This document shows, piece by piece, positions 1 through 11,000 of a DNA stretch of 28,315 nucleotides (position 1 is its first letter; each line of letters opens with the position of its first letter). Origin of the DNA: Candidatus Marinamargulisbacteria bacterium SCGC AAA071-K20 (GTDB lineage Bacteria; Margulisbacteria; Marinamargulisbacteria; GCA-2716485; AAA071-K20); the NCBI GenBank assembly GCA_003265975.1, contig QFBU01000013.1, forward strand, positions 1-28,315, in the 5' to 3' direction. Position numbers and translations under genes: made by a program. The notes under the pieces were generated by a model, which had not been told where the DNA came from, did no database searches, and saw only the letters and a program-made list of their open reading frames with translations.

Positions 1-1028
1 GCCACATCTTTGAGTTCAACTTTCCCTTTAATGTTAATCTCTTTAGCATTCTTTTTGTTTTTGATTTGTACTGGTGTGTCAATTAATTCGGCCAAGCGTT
101 CGTTAGACACCAATGCTTGCGTTAAGGTAATAAAGGCTGATGAAAAGGTTTGAATGGGTTCTACTAACATAAAGATTCCGATGAAGTATGAAAATAGTTC
201 TGGCCCAGTTAGCTTCCCAGAGGCAATTTGCAAGCCTCCAATATAAATAATTAATAGGATTACTAAAAAGTTTAAGATGGCGACTGTTGGTTCTAAAGTG
301 GCTTTGAATCGTTTGTTGATCATGGTGACTTTAAAGTTACGCATACATTCTTTATGGAATCTTTTTACTTCTTTTTTCTCCATTGTAAATGCTTGAACTA
401 GTTTGATGTTTGAAATGGTTTCTTGGGCAACGTGGGTGATGTCTGCGCTTGTTTTTTGTATTTGATGAACCGTTCGTTTTAGTAACTCCGTGAAATAAGA
501 AATTAATAAAATAAAAATAGGGACCGCTACTAATGTATATGTCGTGAGCTCCCAGTTCATAAAAAAGAGATATGCCAATAAGCCAATAAATGAGCAAATT
601 TGTGGGAACATTTCGAATACGCCGTCGAGTAAGCCTTTTTGTACTGACTCAGAATCTGAAAAGAGTCGCGTTAATAATTCGCCTAATTTCCAGTCTGAAT
701 AAAAGTGTTGAGACAGCTTCATTAGTTTTTGATACACCAATAGTTGTAGGTCGATGGCTATTCTGAAACTTATCCAAGTAGTGAGATAGAAGTTACCGTA
801 TTTAACAAAAAGTCTAAGTGACCATAATATTAACGCATTTAGAAGTTGGTTTAAAAAGTGAGACATGTTGTGGTTAGACAGTTCGTTAAATAAGTCTCTA
901 GACAGTGGGACGACTACGATGTTTATTCCTGCAAGAAGTAAGGACAAAACGACTGCAAAAAAAAGCTGCTTTTTATAGGGTTTTAAAAATGGAAAAAAAC
1001 GTCCGTAGAGTAATAATGATTGTTTCAT
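1..1028 (-). CDS. ABC exporter, transmembrane domain part (MsbA/multidrug type), partial at left edge
   Basis: Translating the minus strand from the ATG at 1028-1026 gives 342 codons without a stop before the window edge. The protein starts MKQSLLLYGRFFPFLKPYKK and continues into a run of hydrophobic helices typical of a type IV ABC exporter membrane domain. The segment HVAQETISNIKLVQAFTMEK (around residues 205-224) matches the conserved V-x-E-x-(I/L)-x-x-I-x-x-(V/I)-x-x-F region of the second intracellular loop in MsbA and BmrA-like exporters. Another hydrophobic pair, including AILNFLVILLIIYIGGLQIA, and the linker LVSNERLAELIDTP follow. The visible end, GKVELKDV, is the usual first beta strand of the nucleotide-binding domain, so Walker A and the signature motif lie outside the window. 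In this family the protein is a half-transporter that dimerises in the inner membrane and exports lipid, drug or peptide. The substrate cannot be told. There is no strong Shine-Dalgarno sequence. The start lies 16 nt after the tRNA-Leu 3' end, so it may be read from the tRNA promoter. Confidence 0.9.
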   Translation of the reverse strand, partial: MKQSLLLYGRFFPFLKPYKKQLFFAVVLSLLLAGINIVVVPLSRDLFNELSNHNMSHFLNQLLNALILWSLRLFVKYGNFYLTTWISFRIAIDLQLLVYQKLMKLSQHFYSDWKLGELLTRLFSDSESVQKGLLDGVFEMFPQICSFIGLLAYLFFMNWELTTYTLVAVPIFILLISYFTELLKRTVHQIQKTSADITHVAQETISNIKLVQAFTMEKKEVKRFHKECMRNFKVTMINKRFKATLEPTVAILNFLVILLIIYIGGLQIASGKLTGPELFSYFIGIFMLVEPIQTFSSAFITLTQALVSNERLAELIDTPVQIKNKKNAKEINIKGKVELKDV

Positions 1029-1044
1029 AAGTTTGTTTAACCAA

Positions 1045-1131
1045 TGGTACCGAAGGCCGGAATCGAACCGGCACGAACTAATGCTCATTGGTGTTTGAGA
1101 CCAACGCGTCTACCAATTCCGCCACTTCGGC
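1045..1131 (-). tRNA. tRNA-Leu (anticodon CAA)
   Basis: The minus strand from 1131 to 1045 folds as an 87-nt class II tRNA. The acceptor arm GCCGAAG (1131-1125) pairs with CTTCGGT (1055-1049), closing with a G-U first pair. The D region reads TGGCGGAATTGGTAGACGCG. The anticodon stem TTGGT/ACCAA encloses the loop CTCAAAC, with anticodon CAA at 1097-1095. A long variable arm follows, and the T arm is GCCGGTTCGATTCCGGC. The discriminator base is A, and the terminal CCA is encoded (1047-1045). It reads the UUG leucine codon. Confidence 0.97.
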
Positions 1132-1145
1132 ACGTTATTAGCCTC

Positions 1146-1174
1146 ATTGTACCCGAATTACCAACCTCTGTCAT
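1146..1174 (-). promoter_or_regulatory. Sigma-70-type promoter of tRNA-Leu
   Basis: On the minus strand a -35 box ATGACA (1174-1169, five of six consensus bases) is separated by exactly 17 nt from a -10 box TACAAT (1151-1146, five of six). The predicted transcription start falls near 1139, about 8 nt before the mature tRNA 5' end, which is normal for a tRNA gene. The ABC exporter just downstream has only 16 nt between the tRNA and its ATG, so this is the nearest visible promoter for it too. Confidence 0.75.
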
Positions 1175-1205
1175 CTTGTGGGACAAGGTGATACCATGAT
1201 CGGCT

Positions 1206-1982
1206 ATGACAAACAAATTAAGCCCCCTCGACTGGCTACACGAATTAGAAAATATATCCAAAGATTGCGCCAAAATTGCGCTTCATCATTATCAAAACAA
1301 TCCCACAATCGAACATAAAGTAGACAAAACTGTAGTGACTCAAGCTGACTTAGAAATAGAAACAGCTGTAAGAGACGATATGGCGAAACGATTCCCTGAC
1401 CTTGCTATTTTTGGTGAAGAGTTTGGCGGCTGTGACAAAGACGAGCCGTTAAAGCTTTTTATAGACCCTATTGATGGTACCTATAATTATGCTCGAAGTA
1501 TTCCAATTTTTGGCACTCTTTTAGCCATTGAAAAAGACGGAGAAGTGATTGCCGGACTTTGTCATAACCCTGTTACTAATGAAACCTGGAGTGCCGCCAA
1601 AGGTGCAGGCGCTACTTATAACGGAAAACCAATAAACGTATCTACCATATCAACGCTTGCAGACGCGCACTTAGTTCATTGTAGCTTGTTTGGCCTTGAA
1701 GCCCCTGAAGACAACGACGCCTTAATTAAACTAGCGAGTAAAACGCATAGACAACGTGGTATTGGTGATTTTTTGATACAAATGTGGGTCGCTCAGGGTC
1801 ACGGAGAAATTGGTTATGACGTTAATTTAAAACCGTGGGACATTGCGCCTATGGGCTTAATTATTACTGAAGCCGGTGGCGCTATTAGTCAGGTTAATGG
1901 CGATCCTTTTGATATTTATGGGACTACTATTTTAACGAGTAATGGTCTTTTTCATGACGACATTGTTAAAATTTTAAATTAA
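1206..1982 (+). CDS. hisN: Inositol-monophosphatase-family phosphatase, histidinol-phosphatase-like
   Basis: A complete 258-residue protein of normal length for the IMPase superfamily of Mg-dependent, Li-sensitive phosphatases. Metal-site residues are all visible: the GEEFGG motif (E71/E72), the DPIDGTYNYA motif (D87 and D90, the D-P-x-D-G-T signature), and the second signature PWDIAPMGLIITEAGG (D212). The segment preceding the last motif, R-x-x-GDF...AxGHxE...D-x-x-LKPWD, resembles HisN-type histidinol-phosphate phosphatases more than classical SuhB, so removal of phosphate from histidinol phosphate (histidine synthesis, cytoplasm) is the preferred reading. Inositol phosphate or another sugar phosphate remains possible. 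No other his gene is visible nearby. The ATG at 1206 is the first in frame after the stop at 1197. The purine-rich AAGGTG at 1185-1190 is 15 nt away, rather far for a ribosome binding site. The gene lies divergent from the tRNA promoter and converges on the giant gene with a 26-nt gap. Family assignment is firm; the specific hisN name is tentative. Confidence 0.85.
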   Translation: MTNKLSPLDWLHELENISKDCAKIALHHYQNNPTIEHKVDKTVVTQADLEIETAVRDDMAKRFPDLAIFGEEFGGCDKDEPLKLFIDPIDGTYNYARSIPIFGTLLAIEKDGEVIAGLCHNPVTNETWSAAKGAGATYNGKPINVSTISTLADAHLVHCSLFGLEAPEDNDALIKLASKTHRQRGIGDFLIQMWVAQGHGEIGYDVNLKPWDIAPMGLIITEAGGAISQVNGDPFDIYGTTILTSNGLFHDDIVKILN

Positions 1983-2008
1983 TTCCTAGACACTAAATTT
2001 TTATTAGG

Positions 2009-5000
2009 CTACTGCTGACCCACTGCACTGTCGTGGGCAAATTCTGTATGTAAGTAGAACATTGCTTTTTGGCACGTTAGACTGCTTTGATCTAATACAG
2101 GCATTGGGTTTTCTACTTTTTCTGGTGGCTCAGAAAATGAATCGCTTGACAAGCCAAACTGACTCTCTATAAAGCTTAATCCTGCATGCTTCCCAGTACT
2201 CGTGCTAGTAGTTGGAGCTGCGTCTATCATCTTTACTCTAAAAATAGTTTGTTCTGTCTCAGATAGTGTTTTCCATTCATACGTGAGAACTCTAAGGACA
2301 TCTGCTGGGTTGGTGCTACTTCGCTTAGCTTGAATATCAAGCTCCGTTAATGTGTTGTCCGGCCCGCCATCATCTAAGAGTTGTAATGTCTTTTCTAACT
2401 GGGCTTTATATGTGTGTGTTTTTGGTTTACCCTTCATTTCAGCAGCCATATAAGATTGTAACGAGCCCAACACTTTAGATGAAAAATGATGTAGTTTGTC
2501 TAAGTTTATGTCATCATATAAAGAATTTTCTATTGTTTGACCTCTCTTTGTAATTGAAGCAAGAAAATCATCTACAAACTTCTTTTCTTTGCAGCTCAAT
2601 AATCCATCTTTGTCTTCCCCTCTTCTTTCTAGAACATCAATAACTACGGGCCGCTCATTTAACGTTTTTGCCAATGCATCCTTTCCAGTGACACGATTTA
2701 GAGATGTCGTTAAAAAACTGTTCCACTTTTCTTGTAGTTTTTCTAAGAGACTCTCGGGGCTCTTATCCTTTATACAGTCTTTTGTCATTTTGGCTTCATC
2801 ACTGTGTTTAGTGCCTAATAAGTATCCTCGTTCCATAGTTACGGCCTCTTTTTTTATTAGGGTTTCAAGCTCTTTTTGAAAAGGCCTTCCCTTCGCATTT
2901 TGTAATACAAAACTTGCTGCGTGAGCTTCAAATAACTTTCTGGATTGTCTTGCACGTTTCACTTCTATTTTTAATCTGTCTGCGTCTTGACTAATAACAC
3001 GGTCAACGACGCGACATTTGTTTAAAAGAGTTTCTTTATCATCAGGAAACTGTTGCTCTAGGCTAGTGTATAAACGAAAATCGGCTCTTTTGCCCTCGCC
3101 TAAACGATTTCGCCTCGCTGCTTGAAATGCTTTTTGAGCTGTGAATGGTGTTTCAGAGTCAGGAGAAAATGGACTTGTTCCTGCTGGGGCCATGGCTTGA
3201 AAGTCGACACCATTACTATACGGTCCAAAATCTTCTCCGATGGTTGTACTTCTTTCATACATACATATGTTTATGTCAGTAGACTGATGATCGTCTAAAT
3301 CACACGCCATTAAAGTCCATTTGGCTTTGGCTTTGTCTGAATCTTGCTTTTCTGGGTTATATCTCATCGTTACTAAGTCGCCAGCTTTAAACACCTTACC
3401 GCCTTCTGTAAAATCACTAGATGCACGAAAGTGTATTTGGATAAGAGTCTTTTTGATGTCGCTTAGCGGTTTGTAATATTTTAATACAGTGTCTCTCATT
3501 TGTGAAAGTGACATGTGGGTATCGTCATTATCAGTGCCGTCTTGGGTAAAGGACGTTCCGTCGAGTAAAAACTGCAATTTTGTAGCGTTATTTTTAGCTT
3601 TTGAATCGTCTAACATTTGTGAAAATATCTCTTGGGCATTGGACGACTCTCTTTTAACAAAAACAATCGCTCTAGAGCCAAACTCTGCGTCCATTTGATC
3701 TATTTTTCTTAATTCTAGCTCTTTTATTTTTGCAGGTTTTTTATTAAATTTTCTGATCAACGTGTCTCTTAGAGGACTAGGCCCAAGTGCGCCTAGTGCA
3801 GAAATCATCCTTTCTTGTGCAGCGTGTAAGTCCTCGTCACTGCATGACGGGCTATTAACTGCTGCCTGTAGTTGGCTTATTATAGATTTTTCTACCCCAA
3901 GCTCTTTAGCTTTAGCACAATACACAGCAAACATAGTTTTTTGACTTTTTAATAAGCGAGTGACTTCTACAATGTTGTCGGTTGCTGACATTTTAACCTG
4001 AGCAATGCCCCACTTACTTAAGACTGCATCTAACGCAGGGCTGACGTCGTATTCGTCGTTAAAATACTTGCATTTTTCTATACTTGTTCGGTCTTCAAGG
4101 CCGCTTATTAATTCAAGTAAATCATCTGCTCGTACCGAGAAATGAGTACCCCCATCATCTAGTAATTGATCCAGACTTGTTAATTTAACCCACCCTTCTT
4201 CTGATTGGTCAAAAGGCGCAATGTGAATTATTGGTGCATCTGTAATATTAAAGATATACGCGCTTAATTTTGACAAGAATGATTTACCTTCGCCAGCATC
4301 CAGTTTAACAATTGATGTTTTGTCTTCGGTTAATGTTCGATGCATTTTTCGAAGCTCAACGACTTGTCGTTGTGTGAGTAATTTCGAGGTCCCGATAAGT
4401 CGCTGAAGACTTTGGGCATCAAAAAAGTCTAGCGAGTCACTATGGCCAGGGTCTAATAGACGTCCAGATAGTAGATTTTGCTGTATTGACTCGTCTCTAG
4501 TTTTTGGTGGACCGTCACCTGTTGTGGGGCGTGCCTCTAAAATAGAGTTTAGTTTCTTTATTTGCGCGTCTCTTACTATTATAGGATATACAAAGTGTTG
4601 TAACAGCATTTTACCGCCATCAGAAAATTGTCTTAAAAACTGTTCTGTTTTTGCAGATGATGTTTCTTTGCAGAGGTTTATAATATCGTCGACTATTTCG
4701 GCATTATTTTGGCTTTTTAGTTGTTCATAAAGTGCGTCTTTTAGTTTGGTTATGTCGGCTTGTAAATTAGTGATAGTTTGCTTGGCAGTTTTGTCTTCTG
4801 GTTCTTCTGAAAGAATGGTTGAATGTGTTTCGACTGTGGGTTTGGTTAAATTTACAACCGTACCTACGTTTGTTTCAAATAGTGCAGCAACCGATCCTAC
4901 GTCTGAAATTTTTTTATTAAGACTGTCTACTGTAGTAAAATTGTTATGAATTAGCTTGGCCCTGTCTACCATTGCTACTATTTCTTGGAATACTTCTGTG

Positions 5001-8000
5001 TCCATCCCATGAGCTTCAAGAGCATCTTTTGAAAGTGGTGGGAGACTTCTTAGGATATCTTCTTTTACGTTTACAAATAAGCTTCCTGTTTCTACATACT
5101 TATGGGCGATATGAGCAATAATAATTGCTTTTTCATTAGGGCTTAGTGGTTTTTCTAACAGATCATTAATGTAATGATAATAATTATCAGCTGTCTTTAT
5201 AATTCCATGTTTTTTCATAATTGAAATAACTACTTCTCTTAATGTATCTACTACTGTAGGGCTTACGGGTGTTAGTAAAAGGTCATAGGTAGACATTAAG
5301 TCAGTTACGCTCATAGTGCTTCCACCGTGTTCTACGGTAAATACCGCTTTAAATTGTTGTATTTTTTGCAATCGACTTTGTGCTTCTGCAGGTAGTACTT
5401 GATATAGTCGCTGAAGTGGAACCCCCGCTTTATCAAGGAGAATTCCTTGGTCGAATCGTTTTAAAATAAGTGCCGTTGCAAGGTTTTGAAAGGCCTCATT
5501 ATTTGCTAGTTCTGGTTTTTCTGAAAATAAGTGTAAGCATAGCGCGGCGTTTTCTTCTACACTTGTGTGGTCCATTGTATTTACCGACTCTAGTACAGTT
5601 GTAGGGTCGGCATCTCGCACAATAGCGGCGGAAATCGCGTCAACTCTTAGCTGTTGGGTTTCAGATAGGGATCTTGGTACTAAGGTGCCCTTTACTTGCT
5701 TGGCGTCTAGCTTGGCTTGTGCGACCGCGGCTTCGGCTTCTGCTTCAAGTCTTTGCTTGTTTCGTTGTTTTACTGCTGCAGACACTATTATTTTTGCAAA
5801 ACGTGCTAGCTTTGTAGCTTTTTGAGAATTGAGGTAACGTGCGCTTGTAGTGTCTTGCACCGTAACGAGAGGATTTTTATGTTTAAATTTGTCTACTAAT
5901 GCGTTACCTGCAGCTACAACCTCGTCTTTTTTACCTCCTAGAAATGTTAACAATTGTTGGGGATCTTCAGTTAAAAGAGATTCTATTTCAGACTCCATAA
6001 ATGAATCTAGCATTTCTTTAGCACCGTCTATATTTGCAAAACTTAGAAAATGGAATGAAATCATAGACTTTAATTTTTCCCTTAACGTTTGTTTGAATAA
6101 ACTTGAAAAACCATCACTTTTTTGAAGTAGTAACAATTGAAGGGCTGTTACTTGTGAGAGTGTAGGTTCAAAGTCAGCGTCTTGAGCCGTGGCCATAAGA
6201 GTACTTACTTCGTGTTCGTCTTTTAATGCTGGTAACTCATGTTCTAGAACAGCTTTTAGCTGCGCCTGATTGTCACCCACAAATACTCTTTCGTCGTCTT
6301 TTGTTCGTCCAAAAATACGTCCAAATGCCTTTGGTGTAACTAGTTTGGTTTGTAAAGCTGTGAGTTGCTCTTTTTCAACGAGATTGGCGGCTATAGTAGC
6401 GGCGAGGGCTTCTGCTTCTTTAGCTACAGCAGTATTAAGAGCGTCCTCAGTTAGTATGGCGGCTTGTACTGCTATTTTCAATTTTAGAGTGATGATATCT
6501 CTTTTATCTCTATTTAGCCTGCCTTTTAATAGAGTTTCAAAAGTCTTGATACCTTTGGCGAGTAAGTTTGATTTTAGAGTGAGATATTGTGTTTGGCTGA
6601 GATGAGATTCGAGATAACTTAGCATGCTGGCAAGCATACAATTATTACTTTTGTGTTCGTCGATACTTCCACTAACAACAGTTTCTGCTTCAAGTCTCTC
6701 TAGCACATCGTTAACAGTGTTCATATCTCTGCCTCTACAACTTGTTAAACGAATAAAGAATGCTTCGTTTAATTTGTCTTGAGGAATATTTTTATAGCTT
6801 GTGATGGTATGACGAGCGGCGGCGTCGTCAGTATCATCGTTAGTATCGTGCTTTATTATAGTTATGGACCCGTCGTCTTGATGTATAAATTCAAAAACTA
6901 CGGCGTGATGTTTTGATCCGAGTGACAGTGCTTCTAGGTTTTGTGGGCCTTGGGCTGCTGATCCAGCAATAATATACTGGTGTAACATTTTACCCAAATC
7001 GCCGTGATTAGTATTTCTAACTAAGGGAATACTTACAGACACATTATTTGAAAGTTGTGTTAGTACTGGGTTAGGTCGTCCAGGTATAGCAAGCTTATCA
7101 ATCTCAGCTTTTAACTCAATCATTACACCTGCAAATTGGTCGGCTGTTATATCTAACCCGTCTACAGTGTCAGTTACTAGCTCAGCCATTAATGATCCAG
7201 ACGCTTCAGCTTTATTTACCTTAGTGTCTACTGCCGCTTGTAGTGCGTCTACATCAGAAAGCTTCGTAAGTGCTGAGTTGTTTGCTGCTCTTACCTCGAG
7301 GGTGTCACTTTGTGGTGCGGCTTTTCCTAGTCTAACCGCTTCGGCATCAAATAAGCTATCAGTAAGGTTTATATCTCCATTACATAGATTTTCTAGTGCG
7401 GTTCGTACACCTCCTTGAAAATCGGGTCTGATTCCGGCAGTATAAATTTTGTCTCTAAACCGTTTTACTAGGTCTTTTAAGGGGCCTTTTTGGGTTGCTG
7501 TCTTTTCTTCTACGAACGCTTCGTTCATAAATTTATCAAATCCCTCAGAGTTAGTTACCAGTTTGGCCAGTTCGGGGGCTCTGCCATGGCAATGGGTTCC
7601 CACAAAGCAGTATTGCAATAGTGATTGAAATACCATTTTAACTTGGTCTTCTGGTACAGTTCCGTCTGTGTTTTTTGGAATACTCTTTAAAACTAAGCCC
7701 ATAAAGTCAGCAATTATTTCTTGTGGTACAGCTGTTGGATATTCCACAATACCTCCTGCAGTTGTAAAAGATTCTAAGTGTGATCCTAGGTTATAGTGTA
7801 GTGAGATTAAAAATTCATGATTAAATATAAAGCCAGTGTTTTCAAGTCTTTCAAACATTTCTTTAAAGTCGGGGATGCGTGTGGCTTCTATTTTTTCTCT
7901 TAACAATCCCCTACTGTCTGAACTGTCTGACATGTCCATTTCATCAGGTACTTTTTTACTTAATAGTGTTTCTATCTCAGATTTTGCTTCTTCTCTTATC

Positions 8001-11000
8001 GGTATGTCAAAGTCGGCTAAACTTGTTATCAGTTCTATACTATTTATTTCCATATTTTCAGATACTGATTGTTCGATAACTTGTATAAATACAGTCCGGC
8101 TTTCGAGGCTTACTGGACCTTCAAAAAGAACTTTTTCAGCTAAAATAGTGGCCACTCTTTTGGCACGTTCTTGGTTTGTTATTGTGACTCCGGATTCTTC
8201 TACTTCTAAGGTATATTTTGAGGCGCCTAGAACTGTCATTTCTTTTAATTGAAGTATTGCTAATTGTTTTTCTAACTTCATGGTATTTGTGTCACCCAAA
8301 CCAAGTGCGGCTTTAAGAATTTCAATGACATTTTTGGCACTCATTTGGCTTGCTGAGCCTTGTGAAATGGCTTTGAAGTTGTAAGTTAGTTTGTTACAAG
8401 TAGCAGGGTTAAACTTTTCAGGAAATTGCCCTAGGGCAAAGTCTAGTATGGTCAGCATATGTGCTCCAGCTTGTAGCTCAGGAGGCATGTGTTGTCGTTT
8501 GTCTTTTAATGCCGCTTTTACCGAGTCTGTGTCATTGCCATTTTCGTTTAGGCTGTTTAATACATCTTGTAATGTTAATCCTGATCCATCGAAAAGCTTG
8601 TCGCTTAGATCCCCTGCACTTTTTACAGCCATACTTAATAGCGTTGGCATACCTACTTCTTTTAGTAGGTTTAGTCCGTTTGGAAGTGCAAGAAGTGCTT
8701 GTAGGGTTTCTTTGGAAGGGTTTCCGGTCATGGCGTCTTTTGTGACTACGTATAGATTTTTTAAGTTTACAGGACCGTCAAGGCCGTATAAAGGGAGTAT
8801 TTTTTCTAAACTGTAGTTCTCTAGCATGCCTTTTAGCAACTTAGGTACCTCAGCTGGAGTAGTGGCTCTAAATTGACTTCCAATTTCTTCTTTGTCTTTG
8901 TCTTTGTCTTTGTCTTGTACACCGTCACTTGTAGGTAGATGAAGTAACGCGCCGTCTCCCATTATGGTTGTTATGGTATCACTTGTGTTGGACACTGCCA
9001 GTTCGTCTATAAAATTTTTGAATCCCTCTGTGTTCTTAGACTCTTTCATTTTTTCAAACAAGGTTTTGAAGGTGTCTTCGGTAGTTAAATTTAAGCTAGG
9101 ATAAGAAAAATAGGTGTTATACATCCTTATAATACTTTTAGGGAGTAGTGCTGTTGCTATGTCTACTTCTGGGCTACCCTCGGTTAGGCATGCTTGTAGT
9201 CTGTCTACAGCTTCGCCTAGACTTCCTAATCTTCCGTGTCCTACAGACAATGTGAGCCCTCGTTCTATATGTACTTTCCAAGAATATGTCTTTGCTTTTC
9301 CGCCTTCGGTTCGTGACTCGCTTTGGCTTAAGAGGTTTATTAATTTTAAATGAGGTAAACCTGTTTCTAACTGTGCTTGTAAAGGCATTATTTTTGACAT
9401 AACCGTATGCGTTGCTGTTACGCTTTGAAAGTGTGTCGTCATTTGCGCTAGTTTGTCTTTTAGTTTGTTTAAGCTAGCCACAGCGGTGGCTTCATTTTTT
9501 AGGCCATTGTTTACTGCTTCATCTGCAATGACGTCTAGTGTGGGTTGGATAAAGTCTAGAGGGTACCCCGTTTTTGCAAAAGCCGCTTTTAGTCGTTGGG
9601 TTTGTTGTATTAGTTCTAACGCACTGTCTAGGGCTTCCAATTGTTGTGGGTTTAAGACAGCAACTGCTGCACCTGCTGCTGCTGCTGCTGCTGCTCTAGC
9701 TACTATTATGGCAGCTTTGATTGCAGCTGTACCTACTTGATCTGATTCTGATAGAGCACTTATGAACCGCTGTTTGAGAGTAGGATCTACTACAGGCTCT
9801 AATAAAAAGGTTAAGTCGAGTACGTGTGCATCGTTAAGCATTGCTTTTACGGTACTAACTACGTCGGCTCTACCTTTGCTTGCTACTTTAATTAGAAGCT
9901 GGTGTTCTTTTACTTTTTCTCTTATTAAGTTGAAATTATGGTTATCAATTGTTAGCCATTGATTAGCTGGAGCACAGCCATTATTTATGTGCTCGGTAAG
10001 TTCGGCAATTATATCTAGCTTCATAATTGCTGTTAATGAACGATCCTTTATTTTTGATCTATCCTGTATTGTATTAATTAATAAAGCAAATGCATTCATT
10101 GGGTGATCAGTCTCTGTAATTAAATGATTTACATACTTTTTTGCAAAACCTTGGGCTGTTTCTTTTTCTACTCCCACGGTGTCTGTTAAAAAGGTACTTA
10201 GTTCGGCTACGTAGTTTTCTTGTTGTAGCGCTAAGTAAATGTCTAGGGCTTTTGGTGTTACGTCTTCACTACCGAAAGGGTCTCCAAATGTGTAACTCGA
10301 ACTACGGCATGGGTGGTCATTGGGTCTTGCTCCACCTCTTGGCTCTGCCCCTGTAATTGTGGCGTCTATAATGGTGACGCCGGCTTTTTCCATCGAGCAG
10401 GCCATTAATAGTAATTGTATGCTTGCTTTTTTAGCGTTTTTTGCTGCATCATATTGTGATTTAAATGTTTGGGCACTAGTAGGCGCTTCCTTTCCAGTTA
10501 CATCAAGTGTCTCATCCCCTGTAACAACTCGTACCAATCTTGCTGTTTCAGTTTGAGATCCAGGTGGAAACGAAAATACGGTTGTGTTGTTTAATGCGGC
10601 TTCAAATGTTTGTGTACATACCCCGCCTGGTAAGCAGTAGTTTAAATGTCCTAATACTCTTGAATTTGGAACTAGTTTATTTCTTAGAATGGCTTCCATT
10701 TCTTGTCTTTTTGCCGATGTTACGCCAGGCATACAATTTGCGATAGATGCCGCTGAGAATGCCATTGTTGCACCTAGGCGTTGCAATCCTGTTAGTGGTT
10801 TGTCTGCGCCGATATAACGGGCCATTATGTCTGAGTCTGGGCACTCTGCTTTAGCTGGACCAACGCGAGTGTTCCCAAGTAGTGCAATTGAGGTCAATTG
10901 GGTCGCCACTGTTGCAGGGTCTAGTCCGTAATTTAATTTGGATATATTTAAGTCGTCGTTTCTGTCTACTTCTGTAAAATTGTAAAAATGTCTTACCGTT

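Noticed and set aside
352..1273. Minus-strand frames at 352-597 and 1085-1273
   Set aside because: The first is an out-of-frame shadow inside the ABC exporter; the second overlaps the tRNA-Leu gene and the start of the hisN-like gene.
1983..2010. Possible bidirectional terminator between the convergent genes
   Set aside because: Only a 4-bp inverted match (CCTA/TAGG) flanks an AT-rich spacer with no stable stem or proper T tract, so it is too weak to call.
3023..4405. Calling the ATPase module a true SecA protein
   Set aside because: Only the motor motifs match; the preprotein-binding and C-terminal features of SecA are not apparent and the context is a giant fusion.
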